Position numbers and translations under genes: made by a program
Part shown: positions 21,401 to 33,754 of the stretch, piece by piece
Layout of the letters: the number at the start of each line of letters is the position of its first letter
Position numbering within the stretch: position 1 is the stretch's first letter
Source of the DNA: Sepioteuthis lessoniana
Taxonomy: Eukaryota; Mollusca; Cephalopoda; Myopsida; Loliginidae
Reading direction: 5' to 3'
Length of the DNA stretch: 64,000 nt
NCBI GenBank assembly: GCA_963585895.1
Contig: OY757904.1
Span: forward strand, 65,084,961-65,148,960
The notes under the pieces: model-generated
What the model was told of the DNA's origin: nothing
What the model saw: only the letters and a program-made list of their open reading frames with translations
The model's database searches: none

Positions 21401-21409
21401 TTTTCCCAA

Positions 21410-21500
21410 GAGTATTAGTCCGAAAGTGAACGTAATAGTATGACTCGAGTTACTTCGAGGCCTCAGTCCAGGACGTTACTCATTACGCTATTGCAACTCC
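21410..21500 (-). mobile_element. SINE-1 head fragment
   Basis: AAGTGAACGTAATAG, GACTCGAGTTACTTCGAGG and CATTACGCTATTGCAA match the complement of the tRNA-like head as in 974-1190. Confidence 0.6.
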
Positions 21501-22480
21501 TGCTTCTTACAACTTTATCCATTTTGAACAAACCAGTTTAAAAAGTTACAGAAAGTATCTCTAAAAGGAATTATTAACTAAAATTACTTTGAAGTCCTTC
21601 TATAACAATTGTTCAATCGAATATTACAATTTGAATTAGAAGCGCATATATTTTATAGATTTACCCAGTAGTTTTCCATGAACAGGAGGATACACATAAA
21701 CATGTTTTATGCTGGGAAAAAACTGGTAATAATCTCGAGTTTTCCTACTAGACGAGATAAATAACACATAGCTGAAGAACCCACTTTCCAATAGTATTTT
21801 TACATAGCTGTATGGAAAACAGATGGATTCATTCTTTTGGTTAGGCCATCAGTGCAAAGCAAAATGCAAACAGCCTAATCTGGGTTTGAACTCGGATTGC
21901 ATTTTCCTTTTCCTACTTCCCTAACCCTAGGCTCACCTAATAAACCATGTGTATAAAAGCCTGCTCGGTTTCTATCGTACCATTCATACAACAAGATTTC
22001 CGTTCGTTCCTCCCACAAGTTCATGACATTTGCTTGATGACAATTTTGACAGCAAACGTGATTTGCATGTAATGCTGAACTCCAGGCTTTTTTATGCATT
22101 CATAATATGCAAGTATCTTTAAATATCGGTATAAATTCTCCTTCAACTGTTTATGATTCCATATTGGAAATTGTATATGCAGAGATGAACTCTTTCAATA
22201 GTTTTCAAAATTTCTGAATTCAGGTGAACATATATTTTCCGAAGTATGTGAAGTATGGAGTCAAAACATTGTTGACTTAATTTCCAGGCTCACTCAGACC
22301 TGGACTCGTAATACCTATGCTGATCCAATAGATACTTTTGAAAAGTAACAGTATTTGATAGTAAATATTATTTAGATCGTGTGAACATTTTATTTATTAG
22401 ATAGAAATGATGGATTGCGTAAATTTATAAGGAATACCAGAATCAATAAGAATGTGAGCAAAAATTAGCCTTACAATTAC
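21500..22480. other. no gene recognised
   Basis: AT-rich. A moderately GC-rich patch at 21.87-22.10 kb gives a 74-codon minus frame (CHQANVMNLWEERTEILLYEWYDRN within it) that I do not recognise. Confidence 0.35.
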
Positions 22481-22485
22481 TATTT

Positions 22486-24885
22486 TCAAGTTTTTCCCAT
22501 CAGCCTTAGCTGGTGGGCTTTCACTGGAGTCTGAATGACAGAAAATCTCTTCAAAATTCCAAACTCTTCTCAATATTCTGGCCGCTTTTTACCAGGCTGT
22601 AGTTTAGCTGGTCTCGCCTTCTCTTTAGATATCCAACTGTTACAGCCGTCTTACGAAGACTTGATGGACCGTCCCAGGAACAGCAATTACAGTTGGTGTC
22701 TCCTTTAACTTTGGCCCGTAATCACTAGACCTGGTCGTCTGGCCGGGAGAATTATTTGTATCTCAAAATCCCAAAGAACGTTGTGCGTCTCTTTTTCCTG
22801 GAGTGATTTTGGATTGTGCATAAACCATGTTGTAGTATGGTCAAATTTCAGTTTCTTCCACAATTCCCAATTGATCACCTTTCCAAAGCAATTGTGTCTA
22901 ATCTTACACTCCCTTCGGTCTACTTTGTTGCATTCATTTATGTGATCAGTCATTTCCTCTCAATCACTAATTAACCTATGCGTACTGCTCTGTTGTATGT
23001 AATCTATTTTCGCTTTTACATAAATGGTAGTCATGATGTTGTTTTGTGCTACAATTACTAGAGGTTCAATTTCTATTTCAAAGTTTCACTTTCTTAGCAT
23101 TGTCCAGGTCTTCTCAAGTGATAGTTCGCATGTTTGCCGCTTGAAATATCCATACAACTTATTTTCTTCTCATTTTTGTTTTCTACTTATTATTCTTCCG
23201 AATGTCTTTATTTAGCTAGTGCTATTTCTGATCGTTGTGATTAGTCTTTCATTTTTTTATTTAATCATCGAAGAATTGATATATATACACATTCTTTAAT
23301 GCTGTTAAGCCCATTTCCAACTTCTTTTCATAACATGTCTATGTCATTTGTCGGATGAACATCATCACCAGGTTTTTTGTCTTTTGGTTCAATTGGCGGG
23401 GTTCTTCCCTCGTCCATTTCAAAAATGGTACTGAGTATCCTACAAGGGTTTCAGCCAAGGTGTTTATCTCTTTGTTGAAATTTCTTCAACTTAGTTTGAT
23501 TTTGTGAAGTTTTATCGTTCGTCTAAGGTACTCTTTTATTATTTTTTCTTGCATCACCACTTGTTTGATGGCGTCCGCTTTCATTATTCCCAAGTGCTTG
23601 TCAATTTTCTTTTTCTCAGAGCATTCTGATTATTTCTCTTTTGCGCAACTCTTTCTGGTATTTGTCTTTATTATAAGCATGGCACATTTTTCATTTATAA
23701 ATTCAATTCCTATATCCTGACTGCACATTCTTATTGAGTGCGTGAAAGTCTCCAATTTAAAAAAAAATATTGCAAACAGCTTGATGTCAGTCATATACAT
23801 GAAGTGATTAATCTTTTTTGTAATTTAATGGATTTTCAGCCCCCTGAGCATCTTTGAGTTGGTAACTGAGTGGAATCATAGCTATTACAAATAGTAATTG
23901 TGAAAGTGCATCTTCCTGGAAGATTGCGATCTGGATTTTCATCTTAGCTGAAGTATTTCCTCAAGCTGTCACTTTCCTGTTTCCAGTTTTTCATGGCATC
24001 CGTGATGAAATCTATGACGTTTTCAGATATCTCATGCACTTTTAGAAAATCTATTATGCAGATTTTAGGGATCATATAGGCCGTTTTGTAGTCAATCTCC
24101 GCCATGGCTACGTCTTTATCGCAAGCTAATTTCGTTTCAGCATTATTAAACTCGTTTAATTTAGTGATATTGTCCATTGGAATATTTAGTCATAATTTGA
24201 TCATCTTTCTTTGTTTCTACTTTGGCTTTTTCCACTCTTACTTCCTGAGGGATGATAATGTAGTTCTTTTTTTATTCATGATTTTTATTAACTGTACTTT
24301 CATTGCCTCTTCTTGTTATAACATTTATTGTGGAGAATTAGGGGTTGTGGTGTTTTAGTTTTCGGTATTTTACTCACATTCGGTTCGCGGATTCTTCTTT
24401 TTCAGTATCGATTTTTTCGATTCTGGTTGGCATCTCTTGTTCCTATTCTTCATTAAATACTTGTCCACATATTTCTAGTACCTCTAGGCTAGAAATCAAG
24501 CTTTCTTTAATATCATTCTAGGATGGTCAGTAATTCTTTGGCTAGTTATATTAAATCTAGCTCACTCTGTCGAATTTTCTATCATTCTTTTTCTATATCC
24601 GATGTGTGTAGGCTGGCTCTTAAAATAACAGTTAAATACGTGTTTGCTGTCTTCCCAAGTCCATTTCTTCTGTTGCAGTTGAGTTGTTGTTTTTGTCGTT
24701 GTTTCTGTGCCTGAAATTTGAACAAGCAACATTCACAGGGAGCTTAATGAGTCCTCAATGGTTATTGGTTATCAAAGGAACACATGCTAAGCATCACACA
24801 CAGGCCCATACTCTGGGTCCCGCGTTGAATTATTTATGGTTTGTTATAAATTTAAGCAAGTCCCCCAAAGTGAAGGACCATATAA
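22486..24885 (-). mobile_element. R2/R4-type LINE relic, copy B (2.4 kb)
   Basis: Minus-strand order: a 5' region similar to 38.46-38.60 kb; the palm region, MAEIDYKTAYMIPKICIIDF.KVHEISENVIDFITDAMKNW, at 23.95-24.11 kb; INHFMYMTDIKLF near 23.8 kb, where the catalytic YMDD reads YMTD; the zinc-finger and following segment INECNKVDRRECKIRHNCFGKVINWELWKKLKFDHT at 22.8-22.95 kb; then NVLWDFEIQIILPARRPGLVITG of the endonuclease. One catalytic aspartate is substituted and frames are interrupted, so it is dead. Only one copy of the 17-residue segment that became a minisatellite at 6.8 kb would fit here; the interval is short. Confidence 0.85.
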
Positions 24886-24887
24886 AG

Positions 24888-25120
24888 AGGACTTTCAGTG
24901 GCGCAATATCTAACGTGCTAGTCTGTGACATTAGTACTAAGCGAGTTCAAACTCAAGTCACGTTATTATGTTCTTTTTAGAAAATAACATTTGGGAAAGT
25001 ATCAAATCCATTATCTCCCACCCAGCTGGGAGTTAATAGCACCACTGTTGTTTTATGAGGATGAATTTAGCATTAAATTTCCCCCGAACTTTTTCTTTTC
25101 TGCCATTAACGAAAGAAACC
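24888..25120 (+). mobile_element. SINE-1 family, near full length
   Basis: A-box-like GGCGCAATATCTAACG, B-box-like GCGAGTTCAAACTCAAG, body CCCAGCTGGGAGTTAATAG with GCACCACTGTTG, and a tail GCATTAAAT...TGCCATTAACGAAAGAAACC. It lies immediately before the Tx1-like LINE. Confidence 0.75.
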
Positions 25121-25164
25121 TTACGGGACCGAAACAATATAAATGTGTATAACTATTTGATATC

Positions 25165-27720
25165 TCTGCATACGGCAGCCGTACCAGCGTTGGGGTTTCT
25201 TTGCTAGTTGGACGCAGCCTTGATGCTGATGTTGACGTTGTTTTTGCAGGTGACGGGGGCCAACTGGTTGTGGTCGATGTTGCCGTTAAAAGTTTCAAGT
25301 TTCGTCTGGTTGCGGTTTATGCGCCCAATATCGTTGTGGAGAGGGTTTCCTTTTTTCGTCGGTTGGCGCCGTTCCTGGACGATACGAAGCGGCTAGTTTT
25401 AATGGGTGATTGGAATGCGATCCTTGATCCCAAAATAGATAAGTTCGGGCGGGGAGCTAGGCGTGTGGGAAGGTGTGAAAGCAGCCTTGCCGGCCTCATG
25501 AGTCTTCATGACCTCGTCGACAGGTTTCGTCTGAATCACCCAGGGCGGGAGATGTGGACGTGGCTAGATATCTCGCCCTCTGCCAAAGTAGGTTCCTACT
25601 TGGACAGAGTATTAGTTAGACGAGCTGACATTGATTTCGTTAGTTGTCCCACTTTCCACCTGATAGCTTGGACTGACCCTAACCTTGTTAGGGTCAGTCT
25701 GCTGTTAGCTAATAGACCTAGTCTAGCCGGCTACTGGAATTTCAATACCTCCTTACTGGATATACGGGACTTCTGGGACCGGCTGGAATCCCTAATTCAG
25801 CGGGCGCTAGTGGGGACGGTTACCGGGAATAGGTGGTGGGTTTCTCTCAAATATAGGATTAGAGACTTCGCCACCAAATACGGTCAACAGCTCAACCTAG
25901 ATAAGGCCAAAGAGGCGAAGTCTATAGAAGATAGACATTCCCGGGCGGTAGCTGGGGGGCGGACTCCCTAGGTGTAGAGCTAGCTAGGGGGGACCTTGAG
26001 CGTGAGAGTAGCGAGTTCTACGAAGGATTCGTAGTTAGATCTAGGCTAAATAGAGTTCTCAACGAAGCTGTGAAATCGAACGCGACTGCGTGTGAGGAAG
26101 AAGTGCGAAGGTTCCCCGATCGGTACATCGTGTCTGTCAAGACCGCGGACAAACAACTGGTGCGATCGAGTCGTGAGATGCGTGATGCCTTTGGGGTGCA
26201 CTTTCGGGATCGCTTTGCCCGCTGCCCTGATCTCCAGATCCGGGAGTTTCGTAGCTATCTTGCCGACTTCCCCCGCCTTGGGGTGGCCGAAGCGGCTAGC
26301 TGCGAGGTTTTCGTTACTGAATGCGAAGTCCGTGATGCGTTGAAGCAGGTCGGCCTCAACAAGTCGCCGGGATTAGATGGTTTGCCTTACGAAGTGTACT
26401 TGAGGATGTCGTACATGTTTGTGCCTATTCTGACGGATATGTTCAACCATTGGTTCGCCCAGGGAGTGATCCCTGGTTGCGTTTCTAAGGGCGTGATCAT
26501 ATTGCTTAAGAAAGGTGGCAAGCATTTTGGGGTGGGCTTAGACGACTACAGGCCCATAACTCTTCTTAACGCAGAGTTAAAGATTTTGGCCCGGGTTTTG
26601 GCGAATCGTTTACAGCGTGTCATTAGTGATCTGATCGGCCCCGAACAGACCTTTGCTGTGAAGGGAAGGTCGATCCAGGACAATCTGCACTTGATTCACG
26701 AGGTCCTAGAGGGGATAGAAGACGACACTGAAACCGCGCTGATTAGTTTAGATCAGTCCAAGGCCTTCGATAGGGTTGACCATTGGTTTTTGGCGTCTGT
26801 TTTGGAGACTGTCGGATTCAAACCGGAGTTCCGCAGATGGATTAGTATGATGTACTATAACCCTCAGGCGGTGGTGCAGGTTAACGGAAGGCGTTCGGCG
26901 GTATTAGCGATCGATCGTTCGGTCCGGCAGGGCTGCCCCCTGTCTCCTCTTCTCTATGTCCTTGCGTTGGAGCCCCCCAACTGCGCAGGCTTAGGGATGA
27001 GAGGACAAGTCCGTCCCTGCTCGGTATACCTTTTGTTAGTAGCCTCTCGGCAAGGGTTTCCGCGTTCGCTGATGACATCACAGTGTTTGTGTCCCGCCGT
27101 CTGGATATAAAGGCTGTGAAAGAGGCGGTTGTCGAGTGCGAGCGGATCGCAGGAGCCAAGGTCAATTTTGACAAAAGCGAAGGTTTGCGGCTCGGTGCTT
27201 GGAGGGGTAGCAATACTCTTCCAGGGCCCTTCCACTGGATTGGTGGACCCGTCTGCATCCTCGGGGTCTGGTTCGGGCCCGACCTCCAACTGGCTTGCTG
27301 AAAGACTTGCATATCTGGGCCGTGTCTTGACGGGGGACTCAGTCATCTAGTCGTTAGTTCTCAAGATCTTCCCCATCCCCATTATTTTTGTACCTCAACC
27401 CGTATCCCAGTCCGCTTTTATTGAAGATCTTGAACATTCATATGCATATTACCTGTTTGAATCAACCCATACCGCGCCCGACCCCTTATTTCTTTTTACC
27501 CCTGTAGATTAGGATTCCTGCCCCACCTAGGGTAGGTCCGGCTTGTTTTCGGTTCTTTCGCCCCGGAAAACAGTCGGCCTCCAATTTTATAGACGGGGGG
27601 ATGGGTGGGCAACCAAACGGGGGATTTTTCCTTTGTTTCTGTATATATTTCGGGTTTTTTCTCCCATCCCCATCATATGAATTCATTTGTAAAAATCACA
27701 ATTTGTAAATAAAATCATGC
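25165..27720 (+). mobile_element. Tx1/L1-like LINE, GC-rich, internally deleted
   Basis: Encodes an AP-type endonuclease followed by a reverse transcriptase. Frame 25201-25971 holds the endonuclease C-terminal half: FRLVAVYAPN, LMGDWNAILD, GSYLDRVLV. After a short frame break, 26070-27110 holds RT: VGLNKSPGLDGLPYEVY, DDYRPITLLN, SLDQSKAFDRVDH (first catalytic Asp), VRQGCPLSPLLYVLALEP. The FADDITVF motif (second and third Asp) is in another frame near 27.07 kb. The distal region jumps from LGVWFGPDLQL to WLAERLAYLGRVLTGD, which implies a deletion of several hundred bases compared with the octopus family as I know it. The endonuclease N-terminus and any ORF1 are missing. 3' UTR to an AATAAAATC near 27.71 kb. 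Not competent. Confidence 0.8.
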
Positions 27721-28085
27721 ACCACTCTCGGGGTTTTAAGTAGGTTTTCTTCATCGAGCAAATGTATTTTGGTGGTAGCAGCGCGCATGGCGACGGATGA
27801 ATGACTATATTATATTGTTGAATAGGTCGGCGAATGTGGCTAGCTAGGACCCCTTAGTAAAAACACAGTCAATGTAAAACCGTACCCTTCCCCTTCACCA
27901 CAAACTTTAAGGCCTTGTGCCTTCCTGTAATTAGCAGGAAATAAAGGCAGATCACTATCGGTGTTATAGGAACAGTACGAGACTTCTTACCTTTTCTATG
28001 TAACTCTATATTTCTTGTGTATTATAATATGTTATATAATATCCGTGTTTGCGTTTTCATTAGTGACCGTTTCCGGGGCCACAAC
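27721..28085. other. no gene recognised
   Basis: Begins with a GC-richer patch that may still belong to the LINE 3' side. A segment with AAGGCCTTGTGCCTTCC near 27.91 kb resembles dispersed repeat sequence, but I cannot assign it. Confidence 0.35.
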
Positions 28086-28087
28086 AT

Positions 28088-28165
28088 TCCCCAAGGTATG
28101 GTTAAATACCACTGCTACTGTTATTTTGCCAGGGTGTACTTGGCATTAACTAACATAGCAAACAT
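28088..28165 (+). repeat. SINE-1 body fragment
   Basis: CCAAGGTATGGTTAAATACC, ACTGCTACTGTT and TTGGCATTAACTAACATA match the SINE-1 body in order. Confidence 0.55.
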
Positions 28166-28169
28166 GATA

Positions 28170-28840
28170 TGCACTAACATAATTAAACGAAATAATTTAC
28201 ATAATTCATGTTACTGAATATATTTTGTACGAATTAAAAAAGACATTCTTGATTATATTCCATTTATACTCCATTAACCCCGTGAAACATAAAGTTCTGC
28301 TCAAATAACTGTAGTCCTCATAGGAAATGTGTTTGTCTACCTGAATTCAAGTCGTGGGAAAAGTACTTTGTGTTTCACTTGGTACAAATATTTTTAGGGA
28401 AAGAAATGAATCCCTTACTTCCCTTCCCAGATTATGGGTCATTTTATGGAATAGACAAGCAAAAGCCTGAATTTAAAGAAAGTAAAAATGACTTTGCGCC
28501 ACACCCGCCGCATGTCGGAAAAAATGGGTAAAACATTTTGTATCTTTAAAATATTAATTCGTGTTCCCCTGACTACCTTGAAATTAAGGTGGAATTAAAA
28601 CTGTTATTCCTCGTTCCTTGATAAAGATCTGATTGTATATTAAGTTTGTTAACCAACATTAAAAAAATTAAAAAAAAAATTTTTCCTATAATACTAAATC
28701 CACTTTCGGTGCAATTTTTCGAAGTGAAAATATTTGCGTTGGTATATTTTTATAAAAATGTGTCTTTGACTTTCATTCGGTTAGATTTCATTGTATCATC
28801 CAAATTCACTTTGAGGGATAAAGGCTGTATTTGTCTCTCC
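28170..28840. other. no gene recognised
   Basis: AT-rich; no supported feature. Confidence 0.4.
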
Positions 28841-29180
28841 CTCCCAATAGACAGGACGTGACACAAGGTCAATGACCCGATGGTCGATTATAGTGGGGAT
28901 GTTGGGAAGGCAAAGGCCGGGTACGAGCGGAGGCTCGATCCCTGCTTGTCTCTGCTGGTCATCGGCCCACTTCGTGTTGCTCTGATAAGCCAAGCTGAAC
29001 ATGGACCCAAATCTGGGCCCAGGAACGGATGCTTGATTATAACTTAAACTGGACAGCAACATCCAGAGCTATACAACGCGACAAAGATGTCAGTGATGTA
29101 GCTTGCCCACCCGAAGGTGGCTCACCGAAGCCGCGGGCTTTTCGGCCCCAAGTTTGCCTTTGCTGGTCAATGCCCACTGG
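28840..29180. other. GC-rich island of unknown origin
   Basis: Distinctly GC-rich block in AT-rich flanks, with palindromic phrases such as GCCACCC...GGTGGC near 29.1 kb. An 88-codon minus frame at 28796-29062 reads SVPGPRFGSMFSLAYQSN and PLVPGLCLPNIPTIID, which I do not recognise. It could be a transposon fragment. Confidence 0.4.
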
Positions 29181-31480
29181 GGTCAAAGCCAATAGCAAAT
29201 AAGTGCTTTCACAGTGATAAGGGGCATATAACTTTGCATCAGAAATAAAATATTCTTTTTGGAGACATATTTCTGAGGTAAAAAAAATGTAAGTCGTTTA
29301 TATGGAAATGCTTAGTTTCTGCCGCTGTTTACAGTGGCAGCTTGTCACCTGTTTAGAGATTGTATAATCTAATATCTGCAGCAGAATTTTCACAATGGGT
29401 ACGGGTTTCTTTTGTATTTATAATAACTTGTTTATGTATTCTCTTCGTTGCATCTATCATTTTTTTAATTGATCAAGGTACAGGTTTTTATTCCTCTATC
29501 TCTTGATTTGTTTGTTGTTGGTTTGATTGTTGCATTTCTGTTACACTCCCGCTATATTTACTCTTCGCCATTCTTATGTTTCATTATCTTCATAATAAGT
29601 CCTTTTCTTAGGAGCCAGGTATTCTCATCATAGAGATGTTCGATAATGATTTAATGTATCTGCCTTTCTCTGTCCCTTTTTATGATTGCATTCTCTCTTT
29701 GCCATGTTTTATTATGGAAGATTTCGTAACCTTCGACATAGCTATCTGTAGAATATTCCGTGATCCAAAAGATTCTAGACGTTGAGTCATATCACGTCAA
29801 AATTGTTCGACTTTGTTGCGATAAGATATTCATTTGAGAGGTTATATCTACCCATAACCTTCTGTCATGAGCACATTGTGTAAGGTTAATCCTCTTAGGA
29901 AATGCAGTCGACGATACATGTTCAAATCTTGGATGAGTCTGTATTGTTTTCCCTTTACAGTAATTCTTTTTGGATAGCTTAACACCCTTGTCTTTCTCCA
30001 GATATGAGTAAATAGTAGGACAAGTTCGGTTTAATAGCCTTGGTAAGGCAACTAATCAAGGATAATAAACAACTTTAAATTCAAGGCAAGTGGTCATAAA
30101 TCTAGCAACTACAGTACATAAAACAACTTCTTACAACACCGGGGCACAATTATAGACTATGAATAGCAGTAGACCAAATGATGTTCGATTGTCTGAAAAT
30201 ATACATTTTACTTTTCCAGCAAGTGTCTTATGGGATCTTGTTAAATTTCATTAAAGAAAGATAATATAATTGAGTTTATGTGGACAGTAAATTGGTCATA
30301 GATCATCAAGAGGAATATATGTATTTTGCAATGCAAAAATAGCTAATTAGAAAAATATGTATTTCTGAATAGACATTTAGGTCTCCAGTTTATTTGAACG
30401 TCGAGATATCACCAGTTAAAATAAAATAATGATCCTTATTTTCTCAGAATATCACCATAGAAGCAGAGGTGATGTTTTCTAGAATCCAACAATAGAGAAA
30501 ATACAATAGCTGTTTGTTAACTTTTCTCTTAGTGAACTTCATCACGTGTAGTAGTAATTCTCTTGGCGTGTTGATCTGTTAAATGTTTTGCTAACGGTAA
30601 GTGGAAGCATTGGCAGTATTGAAAAATGGCGGTAATAAAATGATAATCGTAGTACGTCTCTTCTATCGCGCCTATTACAGCTCACGTATTTTTGTTTGTT
30701 TCTTGGGCAGGAAGAATTCTAGATATTTTCCCGTTTAGTAAAAAAAGAAGATCGTTTGGTGTAGAAAACCATAGCAACTCCACACAGCAATTTATTAAAG
30801 TGCATCACTTTATGAAAAGGAAAATGGAAATGGATATTCATGTGAAAAGATACATTATAATAGTTAAAATGCGACAAATAAATATGGGTGAGAAAAAGGG
30901 AAGAAGTACGGTGAAAACGATATTAAAAGTAAAACTAGCAAGTAAGAGATAAGCTGGTTTCAATCGGTGGGTAATGTGAATAGAGAAAAACTCTAATATC
31001 CTTTTCTATACATGTATGTAACAAAAACCCCATACCTGCATTATATGATACTAAGTCATTTTTTAGGCAGAGATTAATAGGTTTGAATGTACAGTTTTCC
31101 TTCTCTTAGACCGCTAATACTTAACTTAAATAACCCTGTCTGCTTTGCTATTTAATAAATATCCTTCAGTAAAACAGCTCTTTGTCTGCATTTATCGAAT
31201 CCTTTTGCAACAGGCATGACGCTACAGAAAGTAATTTAAAATTCCCATCGCAAATGTTGAGAAGGTTATGAATTTACCAATTATTCCCCACACCCTGCAA
31301 AGGATAAATTGTATAGTAGGATATAAAATCAGGGACGTCAGGCTAATATAGCAACAGGTATTAAGAAGTAAAAGACTGAATTTAAACCAGGTGTCTTCGT
31401 CTTAAATATTGAACGTGCTTAAGCTCCTATTCATGGCGGAGAGATGGGATAAACACACACATCACTCTTCCTATATATAT
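29180..31480. other. long AT-rich stretch, no gene recognised
   Basis: No recognised coding or repeat homology. A lysine-rich 86-codon plus frame at 30692-30952 has no motif I know. It is the longest unassigned part of the window, so hidden host exons cannot be ruled out. Confidence 0.35.
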
Positions 31481-31496
31481 ATGTATAAATATATAT

Positions 31497-31530
31497 GGGT
31501 GTGTGTGTGTGTTTGTGTGTGTGTGTGACA
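31497..31530. repeat. (TG)n microsatellite after TA-rich run
   Basis: TG run interrupted once, preceded by TATATATGGG. Confidence 0.9.
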
Positions 31531-31718
31531 TTTATCTCTCTTTCCAAAAAGTCAGATTTGTTATAATAAGACCCAAAACAAGAATCAGGACTTTTCCAAA
31601 AAATACTAGATCTCTTCTTTTGCCATTTCAGGGCACCTCAGATGATAAACTCAGCCCTTCCAACAAGATATTGCAAGTGAGAAGTCCCTGCAACATACTA
31701 AAAAAATCCATAGGAGTG

Positions 31719-31749
<31 letters not shown>
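31719..31749. repeat. (TA)n microsatellite
   Basis: About 15 TA units. Confidence 0.9.
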
Positions 31750-31750
<1 letters not shown>

Positions 31751-31899
31751 TTCTATCCACTTTTCTAAGTTTTCATACCCTTCTGTTTCACTCACCTTAA
31801 AATACCCAATTCTTTTTGTGTTATATCCGGGCAGAAGAAAAGACAATGACAGTTGTAAACAAAAATATCCATCTCTTCTCTTTTTCTTTCAAAATTGTT

Positions 31900-31930
31900 G
31901 ATATATATAGATACATATACATATATATAC

Positions 31931-31990
<60 letters not shown>
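31900..31990. repeat. TA-rich to (GA)n microsatellite
   Basis: ATATATAC runs pass into GA units over about 60 bp. The 62-codon arginine/glutamate frame here is microsatellite translation. Confidence 0.9.
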
Positions 31991-32655
31991 TCAGGAACAG
32001 CTAAAATTTACACCAGATTGAGATACGATGTATTCGGAGAGCTTTCCTTCTTCGCTCTGCATCCATGAGACTGGAACAAGGCCGACTTAAAACATTTAAT
32101 CATCTTCGTTCTTCTTCCTTCTGGGACCATACTCGCTTTCGACATTATCGAGTCTTGTATATTTAGACTTTTCTCTACCTCTCAAACCTGGGGATTTGAC
32201 CCCAGCTCACTCCTCAACCGAATCAGTGCCAAAACGTCATTATATCTATAACCTCTGCTCTCTGCCTACTGCTTGGGGTTGAAAACTTCCATTGTCATAT
32301 ATTTTCAGATGCCCACGCACCTTGTTGATACTCTTCTTACTGGCATCTCACCCATGCAATTCACATGGCACTACCGTTGTCTTTAGTTTACCTAAAGACA
32401 CCAGTTTATGCTGCTTCTGAAATCTACGAATTTACTCGACCTGTCAAAGGTCAATTATGTAACAGCAGTTTTCATGACTAGAAAACTCAACTGATTTGAG
32501 TTTTCAAGGCGTAGTTATCTGACAGATTCTGATGATCGACAGGAAAAGTAATGATCTTTGAGAAAGTTAAACAGCTTTATATTTAAGAGAATAAAATAAT
32601 GCTTCTAACAAATGTATATTTATTTTTTATAGTTAATATTTTTGTTTTTTTCGAA
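31990..32655. other. no gene recognised
   Basis: Mixed composition with a C-rich segment at 32.0-32.4 kb; no frame or repeat that I can name. Confidence 0.35.
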
Positions 32656-32657
32656 AT

Positions 32658-33750
32658 AATCATCATCAACATGTCATGCCACTAGCACGGATATCCCTGA
32701 TTCTCTCCCGCCACTTTTCCCTATTGTACATCGCCTCAGGCAGGTCTTCAGGACTACTTCCTGTATCCTCACATAGCTGCTGAAGGTATGATCGTGCTGG
32801 TCTTCCTGCTTTTGCACGGCCATATGTGGGGGTCCATAGGAGTACATCACTTATGAGCTCGTCCCTGCTTCTCCAGCAGTGTCCTGCATGTCTGGTTCGT
32901 CTAACTTGTATAGTTTCTGTGATAAGAGGCAGGTGGCCGTATAGTTGGTGTCTTGTGAGGTTTTGCAGCCAGGACTTGTTCAAGATTGATCGCAGGGTTC
33001 TTGTGTAATTGCCGTCTAGCTTCTTCTCCAGCCGTTTTGTTAGCATCCATGTAGTTTATCCATACATCAGTATCGATACGACAGCAGCTTGGAAGAAACT
33101 GCGTTTCATTTTATCGCTTAAGTCTGATTTCCATATGATTGATAGCCTATTGATAGCTGTCCATACCTTCGTTAACTGCGTGTCGATGTTGTTTTCTGTT
33201 GATGAGACGCTGCTTCCGAGGTAAGTGAATTTGTCGACTAGTTTAAGAGGGGTACCGTCTAGTGTAGAGATGTCACCTGTTTGATTATAGCTCATATATT
33301 CCGTTTTGTGTGCATTGACATGGAAGGCTATGCCTGCGGCTGCTCGTTCCAATCTATGCAGCAGTGTTTCGGCTTGGTTGGGTGTATTTGCCAGTATCGC
33401 TGTCATCGGCGTAGTCGGCGTCGGTAATTGTTTTTGCGGGGTATCTTCTGTTTCTTTTCTTTGTCAGCTCGAAGCCGTTTTCTCTGATTTTATCAATCAT
33501 GTTCTAAGCACGTAATGTAGACAGATAATAAAGAGCTATGGAGCTACCGTGTCTCCTTGTAGTACTCCTGCTACAATGTCGAAGTATTCGGAATCTCCAT
33601 CTGGTGAACGTACTTTCACTTTGGTGTTTCTATAGAGAATCGTTGTTGCTGCTACGGTTTCTTTAGGTAGGCCGTATGCTTGTAGGATTTGTTCCATCTC
33701 CCCTCTGTGAACGGAATCGAAGGCCTTACGAACGCTTTTACTGTAAATTA
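32658..33750 (-). mobile_element. RTE-like LINE, 5'-truncated 3' fragment (1.1 kb)
   Basis: On the minus strand it begins at RKAFDSVHRGEMEQIL (the first RT catalytic aspartate). It continues through a thumb segment AILANTPNQAETLLHRLERAAAGI and DKFTYLGSSVSSTE at 33056-33406, then TRHAGHCWRSRDELISDVLLW and AGRPARSYLQQLCEDTG at 32666-33046, and ends in an ATG/TGATGAT tail near 32660. The frame is broken in at least two places. It matches the intact frame at 45379-47586. Confidence 0.9.
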
Positions 33751-33754
33751 AACT

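Noticed and set aside
25053-25499. Minus-strand frames over the Tx1-like LINE
   Set aside because: They are antisense shadows of a GC-rich coding region; the plus strand carries the recognisable endonuclease motifs.
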